DNA of 64,000 nucleotides from Phycisphaerales bacterium. GTDB taxonomy: Bacteria; Planctomycetota; Phycisphaerae; Phycisphaerales; UBA1924. The translations under genes were made by a program, and so were the position numbers. The stretch lies in contig JALSHH010000045.1 in the NCBI GenBank assembly GCA_026982335.1, forward strand, positions 62,001-126,000. The letters run 5' to 3'. Below, piece after piece: positions 1 through 10,640 of this stretch; positions within the stretch are counted from its first letter, which is position 1, and each line of letters opens with the position of its first letter. The notes beneath the pieces are model-generated. The model had not been told where the DNA came from. It was given only the letters and a program-made list of their open reading frames with translations, and did no database searches.

Positions 1-1
1 C

Positions 2-430
2 CCAAAACTGATCGAAGGCGCTTTGGTGATCCATCAGGATTTCATTCATCAGTATCACCCGCATATCCACCTCTCGATGCTGTTGCTTGAGGACTACTTT
101 GACCTTGATGTCGAAATCAAATGGGGCGGGAGCGTTTCCTACCGGCTCAAGCAACCGATCACATCCGCGGTGGTCGAATCTCGATTTGGGTTGGACTCCC
201 TGTGGTACAACAATGTCCCGCGCAATGTCATGCTTTTGCGGAAGCAAATCCGCGATATGCATTATGACCAGAACCGGTGGGTGCTGCTGCAGGTTTTGGG
301 GATGTATTATTGGGCGATGGGCGAACAGGATCAGGGTGAGGCGGTTTACCGAGAGGCTGTGGAGCTATGCCCGCAGTTTGACCCCCCCGATGAAATCCGA
401 CGATTGATCGGTGGAGAAGTTGTCCGATGA
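2..430 (+). CDS. C-terminal part of a methyltransferase-like protein (cut by window edge)
   Basis: The reading frame is open to the first base of the window, so only the last ~142 residues are present and the true start lies upstream. The visible part begins PKLIEGALVIHQDF and continues with HPHIHLSMLLLEDYF. This wording resembles the C-terminal half of SAM-dependent sugar or macrolide O-methyltransferases of the TylF kind, where a strand and HQD-type motif follow the cofactor fold; no SAM motif is visible because that part is missing. The stop overlaps the next ATG (ATGA), so it is translationally coupled to the methyltransferase downstream and probably belongs to the same surface-polysaccharide operon. 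The family assignment is tentative. Confidence 0.55.
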   Translation, partial: PKLIEGALVIHQDFIHQYHPHIHLSMLLLEDYFDLDVEIKWGGSVSYRLKQPITSAVVESRFGLDSLWYNNVPRNVMLLRKQIRDMHYDQNRWVLLQVLGMYYWAMGEQDQGEAVYREAVELCPQFDPPDEIRRLIGGEVVR

Positions 431-1989
431 ATCAAGAATGGCTCATTCAAAATGTGCTCAAACATCTCGACGCCGTTCCTGATACGCCTGCGGATGATCG
501 TGCATATCTCTCTCTCGATGAATCCCAACGGATCGTCGATGAGGCGGTTGATTATCTCGGCAAACAAGGCGACGAGACTGAATACATCTATATTCGTGGA
601 CATCGCAAGCGACTGGCGCATTCGCTCTCGATGATCCCAATCGCACGCCAATCGGGCGAATCATGCCTCGATGTGGGATCGTATGGATATATGGCACTGT
701 GGGCGAAGAAGTATCTGGGCTACTCCAATGTTACAGGAATCGAATGGCACCCTAATATTGATGACGAGATCATCCATCGCACACTCACGCTCAATGGTGA
801 ATCGTTCGAGCTCCGCTCGTACAACTTTGATATTTCCAAGCCAGAGTGGATGATTGAGGATTCGTTCGACACAGTGCTCTTCTTCGAGGTGCTTGAACAC
901 ATCAACGAAGACCCGATGGGCGTGATGGAGCGTATCCATGAGCGGCTCACGCCCGAGGGTACGCTGGTGATGTCGGTGCCCAATGCGATTTCATACAAGG
1001 CGTTTAAAGAGTTTTTGGTTGGGATGCCGCCTTGGACTTATTGGTTCTACGAGCCTGATCTGTCGCACGAGCCTCGGCATTGTTTTGAATACACGCCAAT
1101 CATTTTCAAAACGCTGATCCAGGCTTCGGGAATGCGAGAGAATGCATTCCGAACGATTTATGCCTACACCGATCCGGAACATGAGCAAGAAACCCTTGAG
1201 ATTTCCCGATCGCTTGGCATCAAAGACGAATCCTTCGGCGAGACCATGATTATCAACGCGACCAAGACCACAAAATCGATCAGTCTTCGACACCCCGATG
1301 TGCTTTATAGCCCCGATGGGTATTACAAGAATGTATATCCCCATTTGCGCGATCGGTTTGTCCGAGCCATAACGCATTTCAAAGAGTCGAATCCGCAGCA
1401 AAGAAGAGTAGATACCGACCACGATGATCAAATCAACCAACTGCTCTTCACCGGTGACACTCAGCTTCATAAATACGAAAAATTGCACTCACAAATACAG
1501 CAGCTCGAAGCAACCAACACTCAACTTACAAGCAAACTCCAACAGACACAGAACTGGGCCCATAATCTCGAGCGAGAAAAACACGATCTCGAATCCAAAG
1601 TCAATGAGTTGCTCTTTACTTGCGATTGTTGTCTTCGCAAGGAAGCAGAACAAAAGTCTGCTCTGCAACAGGCGATCGAGGCAAAATTGGCGGCAAGTGA
1701 TGCCGCGCACGCTGCCGAGCAGGAATCCCAGCATACACGCACATGGGCAGAAGATTTGGCGAAAGAGAATGCGGATTTGCGTGGGCAAGTAAACGAGCTC
1801 CTCTTTGCCTGCGATTGCTATCTCCAACAGGCCAATGATCCCCACAAGTGCGTGCAGGTGATCCGTGAACGCCGATTCCGCAGTGTGCTCCGGATTTCGA
1901 AGTCATTCGTCCGCAAAACACCTGTTCTTCGCACCGCGCTTCGGCCGGTATATCGTGAGACAAAGAAATTTATCAAAAAACGGATGTAG
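427..1989 (+). CDS. SAM-dependent methyltransferase with C-terminal repeat-bearing coiled coil
   Basis: 520 aa. Residues ~78-190 form a class I methyltransferase fold: glycine motif I CLDVGSYGYMA (~80-90), acidic end of strand 2 GIEWHP (~104-109), and the FDTVLFFEVLEHINEDP segment (~147-163) typical of Methyltransf_11/23 enzymes. From ~330 the protein becomes a heptad-like, Gln/Glu-rich coiled coil containing a repeated block: QINQLLFTGDTQL (335-347), KVNELLFTCDCCL (391-403) and QVNELLFACDCYL (454-466), the last two preceded by a similar W-x-x-(D/N)-L-x-x-E helix. A basic tail closes the protein. It starts at the ATG inside the ATGA overlap with the preceding gene. The export ABC genes follow 7 bp later, so methylation of an exported glycan is the likely role (inference); the coiled coil could act as a molecular ruler or anchor, as in chain-terminating methyltransferases. 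Confidence 0.8.
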   Translation: MNQEWLIQNVLKHLDAVPDTPADDRAYLSLDESQRIVDEAVDYLGKQGDETEYIYIRGHRKRLAHSLSMIPIARQSGESCLDVGSYGYMALWAKKYLGYSNVTGIEWHPNIDDEIIHRTLTLNGESFELRSYNFDISKPEWMIEDSFDTVLFFEVLEHINEDPMGVMERIHERLTPEGTLVMSVPNAISYKAFKEFLVGMPPWTYWFYEPDLSHEPRHCFEYTPIIFKTLIQASGMRENAFRTIYAYTDPEHEQETLEISRSLGIKDESFGETMIINATKTTKSISLRHPDVLYSPDGYYKNVYPHLRDRFVRAITHFKESNPQQRRVDTDHDDQINQLLFTGDTQLHKYEKLHSQIQQLEATNTQLTSKLQQTQNWAHNLEREKHDLESKVNELLFTCDCCLRKEAEQKSALQQAIEAKLAASDAAHAAEQESQHTRTWAEDLAKENADLRGQVNELLFACDCYLQQANDPHKCVQVIRERRFRSVLRISKSFVRKTPVLRTALRPVYRETKKFIKKRM

Positions 1990-1996
1990 CAACTGA

Positions 1997-2782
1997 ATGG
2001 AATCAAGTGCAACAAAGATCATGAAGTTCGGGCACCTCTTTCATGTAGTGGCCTACCGTGCAATCGCCGAGCTCCGGGCCGAAGCTTCTCGTACCTATGC
2101 CGGGTATTTGTGGTGGGTGATCCATCCGTTATTGATGTTCTGGGTTTACTACATTGCCTTCAACTTTGTGATGGGCAGCAGAACTGAGAACTTTGCGATT
2201 TTTCTCTTTGCCGGAATTGTACTCTGGCAATGGTTTTCCGTCTCGGTGCTCCGATGTTCGGGCTCATTGATTGCTGCCAAGCCTTTGATGCAGCAGGTGA
2301 ATCTTCATAAATCGGTTTTTCCGTTCTCAATCATCTTGGTCAATACGATCAAGTTTGGAGTGACCTTGGCAATCTTAATCGTCGTCCTTGGATTCGCAGG
2401 GTTCTTTCCGGGATGGGCATGGGTGACGCTGCCGATTTTGCTGATGATTCAGTTGTTGGTGATTCTGGCAGTTGGGTGTTTCGCTGCGATGATTTCGCCT
2501 TTTATTCCTGATTTTCAGCATGTACTGACCACGGTACTGCACTTGATGTTCTTTGTCTCGGGGATTATCTATGACCTTTCGCTCTTGCCCGAACGACTCG
2601 GCTCGGTGCTCGGGCTCAACCCGATGGCCATCATGATCGACGAAATCCGAAATGTGCTGATGTATAACCAGTTCCCAGAATGGAATCTGCTCATGATCCC
2701 GGTCGTTGAATCTGTATTCTTACTCGTTATTTCGATCAAACTTATTCATCGGTACGACAAGGTGTATCCCAAAATCGGATGA
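1997..2782 (+). CDS. ABC-2 type polysaccharide export permease (Wzm-like)
   Basis: 261 aa with six predicted membrane segments and the layout of the ABC-2 permease family that exports O-antigen, teichoic acid or capsule glycans. The amphipathic N-terminus ending in RTYAGYLWWVIHPLL is the typical coupling-helix/first-TM region, and the last part (LNPMAIMIDEIRNVLMYNQFPEW) matches the conserved periplasmic re-entrant region before the final TM. It lies 7 bp after the methyltransferase gene, and its TGA overlaps the ATG of the ATPase gene (ATGA), so both exporter subunits are coupled. It would form the inner-membrane channel that moves a lipid-linked glycan to the periplasm. Confidence 0.88.
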   Translation: MESSATKIMKFGHLFHVVAYRAIAELRAEASRTYAGYLWWVIHPLLMFWVYYIAFNFVMGSRTENFAIFLFAGIVLWQWFSVSVLRCSGSLIAAKPLMQQVNLHKSVFPFSIILVNTIKFGVTLAILIVVLGFAGFFPGWAWVTLPILLMIQLLVILAVGCFAAMISPFIPDFQHVLTTVLHLMFFVSGIIYDLSLLPERLGSVLGLNPMAIMIDEIRNVLMYNQFPEWNLLMIPVVESVFLLVISIKLIHRYDKVYPKIG

Positions 2783-3504
2783 GTGACCTGATGAACATGC
2801 CCCCAAACTGTATTGCAAGGCTCGAGCATCTCGGGCTCGGATATCGTCAGCAAGGTGTCTTGCCTTGGAAGCGTCATGTCTTCTGGGCAATTGAGGACAT
2901 CTCGTTTGATATCCAACGCGGCGACACCATCGGGATCATTGGACGAAACGGCGCAGGCAAGAGCAGCCTGCTACGAGTCATCGCCGGAATCATCAACCCA
3001 GACCGGGGATCTGTCGAGCGTATCCCGGGGACAAAAACAACCATGCTTTCGTTCGGCGCTGGGTTTGAGCCCAGACTCACCGGGAGGCAGAATATCATCC
3101 TCAATGGGCTTCAGCTCGGGATGGAGAAAAAGCATGTGGTCAGTCGGATGGATCAGATCATCGGACTGGCCGACATCGGCGAGTTTATTGATCAACCAGT
3201 ACGAACTTACTCCTCGGGTATGCGCGCTCGGCTTGGGTTCGCCATCGCCTACTTTGTTGATACCGATATCCTGCTTATCGACGAAGCCCTGGCAACGGGT
3301 GACGAGGCATTCCGTGAGAAGGCAAGTTCGCTCATCCGCCAGAAAATCTCCTCAGACCTCACCGTCGTGATTGTCTCGCATTCGATGCATCTGATTGCCA
3401 ATACTTGCACACGCGTGATCCAAATTGAAAACGGCGTATCGCTCGAAGAGCTTTCGCCCCAGGAGACTATTGATCGTTATCGCTCAACCGCACTAACCTG
3501 CTGA
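2779..3504 (+). CDS. ABC transporter ATPase for polysaccharide export (Wzt-like, short form)
   Basis: 241 aa. Walker A GRNGAGKSSLLR is near residues 54-65, the signature region is the degenerate YSSGMRARLGFA, and Walker B is ILLIDEALATGD; the ALATGDEAF wording is diagnostic of the Wzt/TagH/RfbE export subfamily. Classical Wzt proteins carry an extra C-terminal carbohydrate-binding domain; this protein stops after the nucleotide-binding domain, so it resembles KpsT/TagH-like or non-terminating exporters. It is coupled to the permease by ATGA. Its last 28 bp overlap the 3' end of the oppositely oriented glycosyltransferase gene. Confidence 0.9.
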   Translation: MSDLMNMPPNCIARLEHLGLGYRQQGVLPWKRHVFWAIEDISFDIQRGDTIGIIGRNGAGKSSLLRVIAGIINPDRGSVERIPGTKTTMLSFGAGFEPRLTGRQNIILNGLQLGMEKKHVVSRMDQIIGLADIGEFIDQPVRTYSSGMRARLGFAIAYFVDTDILLIDEALATGDEAFREKASSLIRQKISSDLTVVIVSHSMHLIANTCTRVIQIENGVSLEELSPQETIDRYRSTALTC

Positions 3505-4430
3505 CAAAGTTGCTCTCGCCGAGTTGCATACGCTTGGCAAGCGTCGCGTATGCCCCGATTGGCCGATTGGAAAATTTCAGCAAATCGATGGACACTGATC
3601 CGCCCTTGAATCACCTCCCACCCGGCAAGCACAATCAGCTTGGCCAATCGCCTCCGAATAACCAACCGCCCGAAAACGCGATGCACACCCGACACATGTT
3701 TGAGCATGAACATTGTATGACTGGCATATTCAACACGCCAATCACGATCCAATGGATCGGCAAGCCGATAGTGCCCCGGTGTGTGGGCATGATCGACAAT
3801 CGCGCCGGATTCGTGAAGTACTTGGCCGCCAGTGCCGTGGATGCTCAGTATCAGGTCTGACTCATCAAAGGCAAAAGCAAAGAATGGGTCGAACCCGCCG
3901 ATCTCCATTACCGCTGCTCGTCGGATCCCAAAATTGCACCCTTTCACATTTGCCAAATAATTTCGGGGCGCCTTGCCTCCATCCTTCCAGACCGGAATTT
4001 GTCTGCCCGATGCCGAAATAAGCCCATGTGAGAACTCAATCGTGGGCGGAGCGTTTCGAGAATCAAAGACTTTGCCCCCAATCGCCCATGCTTTTGGTTT
4101 CGCATGAAACGCATCAATATATGCCTGCACCCATCCTGGACGCGCCTGGGCATCATCATCAAGAAAGAGTACGATCTCTGCTTGGGCATGCTCCAATCCT
4201 GCGTTGCGCGCGATGGAAATATTGTGTTCGAAACACTCGACCACCTCGATGCTCAGCAGTGGAAACCGATCTTGCATATCCGGCAGCGTGGAATCTTCAC
4301 TGCCAATCACCACAATCACCCGCGAAGGCAAAGGACGCTGGATTTCAATACTCTGTAGACACCGCGCCAAATCCGCTCGGCGATCGCGCGTGCAGATGAT
4401 CACATCAATTGGTGATGTTGGGGTGTTCAT
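3477..4430 (-). CDS. Glycosyltransferase family 2
   Basis: 317 aa. A GT-A fold is shown by the start IDVIICTRDRRADLARCLQSI, the nucleotide/Mn-binding motif VLFLDDDAQARPGWV (~residues 90-104), the FGIRRAAVMEIGGFDPFF acceptor-side motif and the DESDLILSIHGTGG motif of inverting family 2 enzymes. It transfers a sugar from a nucleotide-sugar donor onto a growing glycan at the cytoplasmic face of the membrane. Its ATG overlaps the TGA of the upstream family 4 glycosyltransferase gene (ATGA at 4427-4430), so the two form a small operon convergent with the exporter genes. Sugar specificity cannot be read from the sequence. Confidence 0.88.
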   Translation of the reverse strand: MNTPTSPIDVIICTRDRRADLARCLQSIEIQRPLPSRVIVVIGSEDSTLPDMQDRFPLLSIEVVECFEHNISIARNAGLEHAQAEIVLFLDDDAQARPGWVQAYIDAFHAKPKAWAIGGKVFDSRNAPPTIEFSHGLISASGRQIPVWKDGGKAPRNYLANVKGCNFGIRRAAVMEIGGFDPFFAFAFDESDLILSIHGTGGQVLHESGAIVDHAHTPGHYRLADPLDRDWRVEYASHTMFMLKHVSGVHRVFGRLVIRRRLAKLIVLAGWEVIQGRISVHRFAEIFQSANRGIRDACQAYATRREQLCQQVSAVER

Positions 4431-5473
4431 GGATTCGTCGACTCAGGATCATTGGCTTGGTTGATGATACTCATCACTTGCATCGCCGCCCTACTCCAGC
4501 AAAAATCTGTTGCCCGGGCAAGCCCTTGCGCTCGTTTGAACTGCGCAATCGCAAAGTCATTTACGAGTTGATCCATCGCCTCCCCCCACTGATCGCCTTG
4601 GTCGGGCGCGACATACATCGGCGCATCTTGCCCGATCTCACGATGCACCGGAATATCCGATGCGATAACCGGGCACCCACACGCCATGGCTTCGATGATG
4701 GGTAAATCAAAGCTCTCGTACAAGCTCGGTGCGAGCAATCCGGTTGCCCCGCGCAGGATCGCTGCAACACGATCGGTATCGTTGATATGCCCGAGTGGAA
4801 TCACTTGCTGGGGCGGATACGCCACGCCGATGGCATCAAGTTGATACTGGTTCACCCCCAGAAGCACCGTCCGATGCGGTTGCACTGCATGCTGCATCGC
4901 TTCGAGCACAACCCGAAGATTTTTGGCAGGGGCGGCATTGCCGATAAAAACCCAATACGATTCTGAGGGGATTTGGTTATCCCCACGAGCACCTTGGACA
5001 TTGAACACATTGGATACTCCAGGAGAGATTACCTCAAGCTTGCCGATTGCCTGGGGATAGATGCGCCCAATTTCATCAGCAGCAGTCTGCGAAACCGTCA
5101 GGATAGAATCCGCCCGGGTGATGACTCTGGGAATTGCAAATCGGTACCAATTGACGAATGATCGCGGGTAATTCTCGGGGTGAAAAAAGAATCGTAAGCA
5201 ATGAATCGTCACGACCAAACGAACATCAGTGTGCAAAGCAAACGGTGCCATGTTGGCCGGGCAGAACAGCGTCTGATACGCGCGGGCGTGTTGGGGAAGG
5301 ATTCGTTGCTCCCAGAGGGTTAACTTCCAAGTTGGCCCGGGGTTGGGGCATGCCTGATCAAAGTCGAGTCCGGCATCAGCCAGCGCCTTGGTCAGCTCGC
5401 GTGCATAGCGTTGAACGCCGGTGATGCGATCGTGCGTCTTCCATTTCGAGTTGATCAGGGTGCGTGGATGCAT
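4427..5473 (-). CDS. Glycosyltransferase family 4 (GT-B)
   Basis: 348 aa GT-B enzyme. The C-terminal donor-binding domain carries SLYESFDLPIIEAMACGCPVI (~265-285), with the E-x7-E motif typical of retaining family 4 transferases, followed by DIPVHREIGQDAP. The N-terminal half has the acceptor-domain pattern, with the signature THDR-like segment GVQRYARELTKALADAG near residues 18-34. It is the first gene of the two-gene minus-strand glycosyltransferase operon and is probably used in building the same glycan exported by the plus-strand ABC pair. The alternative, an enzyme of a different cell-surface glycan, cannot be excluded. Confidence 0.87.
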   Translation of the reverse strand: MHPRTLINSKWKTHDRITGVQRYARELTKALADAGLDFDQACPNPGPTWKLTLWEQRILPQHARAYQTLFCPANMAPFALHTDVRLVVTIHCLRFFFHPENYPRSFVNWYRFAIPRVITRADSILTVSQTAADEIGRIYPQAIGKLEVISPGVSNVFNVQGARGDNQIPSESYWVFIGNAAPAKNLRVVLEAMQHAVQPHRTVLLGVNQYQLDAIGVAYPPQQVIPLGHINDTDRVAAILRGATGLLAPSLYESFDLPIIEAMACGCPVIASDIPVHREIGQDAPMYVAPDQGDQWGEAMDQLVNDFAIAQFKRAQGLARATDFCWSRAAMQVMSIINQANDPESTNP

Positions 5474-5537
5474 ATATTCGTGTGCAAGGATGATATCCGC
5501 AAAGAACTTGACTTGCCGATGGACACGAAATCATCTC

Positions 5538-5576
5538 AAAAAAAGCCCCTCGCAATGCAATACCATTGTGAGGGGC
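5538..5576 (-). terminator. Intrinsic terminator after the multihaem cytochrome gene
   Basis: Read on the minus strand, a 14-bp stem AGCCCCTCACAATG / CATTGCGAGGGGCT (one mismatch) with a 6-nt loop is followed directly by TTTTTT. It sits 52-90 bp beyond the cytochrome stop codon and ahead of the glycosyltransferase operon on the same strand, so it separates the two transcription units. Confidence 0.85.
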
Positions 5577-5627
5577 TGACAAAGTGGCTTAGCATGCGAC
5601 GGGCACTCGAGATATATCGTGTTTCTT

Positions 5628-8600
5628 CTACTGTTGCATCGCTTCGAGCATGAGCAGGATATCTTCCATATCCACACGCCCATCGGCATCGAGGTCGCCC
5701 ACGGTGCTGTTGGTGCCGAAGAATCGGAGCAGTTGCATCAAATCGAACAGATTCGCCGTGCCGTTTCCATCGAGATCGGGGTCTCCATGGCCGGGCTCTG
5801 GTCCACAGCAGCAATCCGCGATCGGAGTTGACAAGATTCGAACGACATCTGCTCGCGAGAAGTTTCTGATGAACGGATGCGAGTTCTCTTTGAGCTGCTC
5901 GCCTTCCTCATTGAGGAACCGATCGAGTTGTTGAACCTCGACGAAGACATCGTTGGCGCCTGGCGCCGAATGTGTTCCCATGAACACCGGCTTGGTCGGC
6001 TTGGTGACATCAACCACCTGAAGCCCGGAAACCGAATTGGCCAACAAGGCATAGTCATCCACACCTGGAGGCGCCATTTCGCTGGCCACATCGACCGATT
6101 CGATGCTGCCGCCGAGGTTGGTCATCGCAACGACCTGATAGATATTATCAGGCTCGGTGATATCAAAGATATAGAACCCGGATGTCCCCGCAGCGACATA
6201 GAGATAGTCGTGCTCGAATGAAGGGGTTGTTTCATTTCCGATCAACCAGGCAGTATAGGTGTCAAGGTCGACCGCACCAGGAAGGTCAATCGTTCGCACG
6301 ATGAGCGGGGCATTGATATCGGGGAGGAGATCAACAACATGCACACCCACATCAGGATCGGCGACATAGGCCCGGACTGAGAAGGCTTGCCCGTTCTGAT
6401 AATGGGAATAAACACGCACATCTTGGGCATTGATGCCCGAGAGTGTTGCCTCGATCACCGGATTATGCTGATCAGAAATATTCACAATGACCATCCCATC
6501 ATGGCCAGCAGAAACAAAAAGGTAAATACCCCAAACAAGCACGCGCTGGGCATTGGGGATATCAATCGTGGTGATGTACCGAGGTTCACGGAGCCCACTG
6601 TACGACAATGCAGGTGGCGTGCTGCTTAAGGTGCTCGGCCCTTCCAAGCTGTCATACACATGCACACCAACATCCTGGTCGATAATGTAGAAATACTTGG
6701 AGACACGGGCAACACCGATCGCGTTGATATCACTTACGAGGGTCACTGGAGCAGCCATCGGGCTGTTCTCAACATAGAACCCGATAAGCCCATCCGTTCC
6801 CGCTGCGACATAAAGCGCATCAGCGGTGCCTTCAACCACATCTGGACGACTCACCATCCCCTGCGGATCGGTCACATCGAGTGTTGCCACGAGCGATGGT
6901 GATTCTGGATCGGTACGCCGATCGTAGACTTGGATCCCTGTGGGCATCGAAAGGTAAGCAAAGTCACGGGCGAGCGAGTAGCTCCCCGTGCCCATACCCA
7001 ACGAAGCGGGTGAACGGTGGCATTCGGCACAAGTTCGCACATTGCCAGGTCCCTGTACTGTGTGAGGCTGAACAGGATTCATCGCAAGTCCAGAAACCCC
7101 CTTGGCAGTCTGAGGCATCTGGAAATCAAGGATCTTCGTCCCATCTGGAGCAGTCACGTCGGCGATCGGTTGACACGAAACAAGATAAGGCGCGATGCGC
7201 CCTTCGCTGTTTGGGCCAATAAAGAACGGCCTCAAAGCCACGAACACCTTGTTGTTGGTTTTTACGCGCCCGATCTCTTCGTTTCGCGTCACGAGGTTGA
7301 TTCCTGTGAAGCGCTCGTCACGTTCGAAATGGCATCCAAAGCAGTTTGGAGTCCATGCCGAGTGACATGCGTAGCACTCGAGCCCACCTACCGCTTTGAG
7401 GTGGTTATCGTTCATCGCGCACGCCGCTTGGGCGTTGTAGCTTGGCGATTCTGGATCGACGATATCTTTGACCAACGGGATGGTGTGCACCACGCCATCG
7501 ACTTTTCGTTCGAGCTTGGCCAAACCGCCTTCAAAGTAGGTGTTGCTCAGTGGCAGTCCGTCATGGTCGATCATGGTTGGAAGTTCGCCGGGCATCCCGT
7601 GGCACATCCGGCATTCGGTTTTGGTTGCTTGATCCATATGTCCATAGATGTTGCCATCGCCCATAATCCCGTTAGGAGTATGGCAGTCGATACAATCGAG
7701 CCCTCTGGTGAAATGGATATCTTGAGGGTTGACTGCATCAACCGTGTAATGATAGTTGCTGTTGAATTTCTCGTCGGTCGTACCGATGTAGTCCGGGCCG
7801 CTGGGTAGACGCGGGGGCATCTGTGATCGTCCGGTGAAGTTAAGCCCGATCCGTGCGCCGCGATGGTGGCAATGGATACACTGGGCGGTTTCGATCTGCT
7901 TGGTGATCACATGGACACGAGGATGACCAGTCTCGGTATGATCAATAGTCATGTCCGCACTACGCGAGAGTCCGTCGTTGTCATAGATCATATGACATGC
8001 TGCGCACCCGTCTGCTCGATAAGTTCCTGCCGCATTCTCGGCTCCACGATATCCTTTGCCACGCGACCACAAGTGACACCGGGCACATGCTTGGGCAGGC
8101 ACCGCAGCGAAGTGGGTTGCGTTGTTGAACGGGTCGCCCGAAGGATCATACTCAATCAGGTCTTCGAGGCTCTGCACCGCCCCCTTTTCGTAAGGCACAA
8201 CGCCATCATTATCTTCAACCGCAAATGTGCCATAGATTGGAGTTTTTGTTTTGACCACACCATTCTGATAAAGGCCACCTGCATAGTGTCCGGCTGCGGT
8301 GGCCATCATGCTCTTGAGAATATTTTCTGCTTTAAACGGGTGGCATGCGCCACAAGTGTTCTCAACGACACGCAGGTTTGATGGGTTGACAAACTGCTGG
8401 TAGGGCAGGTCATAGTCCAGAGGTGCCACGGTATTGTCCATGATCACTGGAAGCGTGGGCAGGACATGGGCGATTTCTTTGATTTCAGAATTCGGATCGC
8501 CGCCATGGCAGAACACACAGTCGAGATCGAAGCCCATGTTGATGGTTGCATTCTCGAGATCGCCATGGCAAACGAGGCATTTTGGATAGAGCTCGCCCCG

Positions 8601-8855
8601 CGAGCTGTCGCGCATCACCTGCTCAATGAATCGCCCATCAGCCGTTTCAACCGGTGGCAGATCCCCAACCTGTTTGTTGGTCAACTCGCTGTGTATTGAG
8701 TCATCTGGAATGTGTACATCGTTCCGGACATCCATCTTGCCCGGGTGATGGGCTTGCTCGACCTCTTGGGGCCCGGCAGCACCAAGCAAAAGCAATAAGA
8801 CACCTGCCGACACCATACAAACGGACATGACGAGGGTTGATCGCGAAACTTGCAT
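5628..8855 (-). CDS. Exported 11-haem cytochrome c with LVIVD-like propeller and dockerin-like C-terminus
   Basis: 1075 aa from the ATG at 8855, which has a strong GGAGGA ribosome-binding site; a longer frame upstream lacks one. A Sec signal peptide (SRSTLVMSVCMVSAGVLLLLLG) is followed by eleven CXXCH haem motifs: CLVCH, CVFCH, CGACH, CARCH, CAACH, CIHCH, CIDCH, CRMCH, CYACH, CFGCH and CAECH, all within about the first 630 residues. The middle-to-C-terminal part is built of repeated beta-strand units (ATLDVTDPQGM, VVDVTKPTKP, FDITEPDNIY) like LVIVD repeats, which form propellers. The last ~50 residues hold two dockerin/EF-hand-type loops, DLDGNGTANLFDLMQLL and DLDADGRVDMEDILLML. Known: multihaem cytochromes of this kind move electrons outside the cytoplasm. 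Inference: the dockerin tail tethers the protein to another surface or periplasmic component. Substrate unknown. Confidence 0.85.
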   Translation of the reverse strand: MQVSRSTLVMSVCMVSAGVLLLLLGAAGPQEVEQAHHPGKMDVRNDVHIPDDSIHSELTNKQVGDLPPVETADGRFIEQVMRDSSRGELYPKCLVCHGDLENATINMGFDLDCVFCHGGDPNSEIKEIAHVLPTLPVIMDNTVAPLDYDLPYQQFVNPSNLRVVENTCGACHPFKAENILKSMMATAAGHYAGGLYQNGVVKTKTPIYGTFAVEDNDGVVPYEKGAVQSLEDLIEYDPSGDPFNNATHFAAVPAQACARCHLWSRGKGYRGAENAAGTYRADGCAACHMIYDNDGLSRSADMTIDHTETGHPRVHVITKQIETAQCIHCHHRGARIGLNFTGRSQMPPRLPSGPDYIGTTDEKFNSNYHYTVDAVNPQDIHFTRGLDCIDCHTPNGIMGDGNIYGHMDQATKTECRMCHGMPGELPTMIDHDGLPLSNTYFEGGLAKLERKVDGVVHTIPLVKDIVDPESPSYNAQAACAMNDNHLKAVGGLECYACHSAWTPNCFGCHFERDERFTGINLVTRNEEIGRVKTNNKVFVALRPFFIGPNSEGRIAPYLVSCQPIADVTAPDGTKILDFQMPQTAKGVSGLAMNPVQPHTVQGPGNVRTCAECHRSPASLGMGTGSYSLARDFAYLSMPTGIQVYDRRTDPESPSLVATLDVTDPQGMVSRPDVVEGTADALYVAAGTDGLIGFYVENSPMAAPVTLVSDINAIGVARVSKYFYIIDQDVGVHVYDSLEGPSTLSSTPPALSYSGLREPRYITTIDIPNAQRVLVWGIYLFVSAGHDGMVIVNISDQHNPVIEATLSGINAQDVRVYSHYQNGQAFSVRAYVADPDVGVHVVDLLPDINAPLIVRTIDLPGAVDLDTYTAWLIGNETTPSFEHDYLYVAAGTSGFYIFDITEPDNIYQVVAMTNLGGSIESVDVASEMAPPGVDDYALLANSVSGLQVVDVTKPTKPVFMGTHSAPGANDVFVEVQQLDRFLNEEGEQLKENSHPFIRNFSRADVVRILSTPIADCCCGPEPGHGDPDLDGNGTANLFDLMQLLRFFGTNSTVGDLDADGRVDMEDILLMLEAMQQ

Positions 8856-9108
8856 GACTCCTCCAACCTTCAAACAAGACAGTGCTATCCTGTTTCTTTT
8901 GTCGTACACCGTATTGGAAAACTTTGCGAGAAACAAGGACAATTTGGCATAAAACGGACTTTTTTATCCGTGTTTATAAAGTGTTTGCATTCCCACAAAA
9001 TAATGAAGTACCCCTTTGAGAAAGGTGCCTCACCTCTCTCTCCGATTGCATACACTCTTGTCCGCAATGCCGGCAATTCCGGCTAAACCGTAATTCTAGA
9101 AGGAGTAG

Positions 9109-10518
<1,410 letters not shown>

Positions 10519-10640
10519 TCGGCGGATTGTCCATTCTCAGAGACACGACAGGTGCACGAAAAGTTCCCGCGTTTGCTGGAGCTTTTATTCGAGTGAATAC
10601 CTTCCCAGGCATCGAATCAACGAGCCTAAGGCGAAATGAA

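Noticed and set aside
7017-8381. Plus-strand ORFs of 263 and 172 codons opposite the multihaem cytochrome
   Set aside because: Antisense shadows; the minus strand encodes regularly spaced CXXCH motifs.
8951-8975. Hairpin ACGGA-TCCGT in front of the tyrosine phenol-lyase gene
   Set aside because: Only a 5-bp perfect stem with an A/T loop; too weak to call a terminator or riboswitch.
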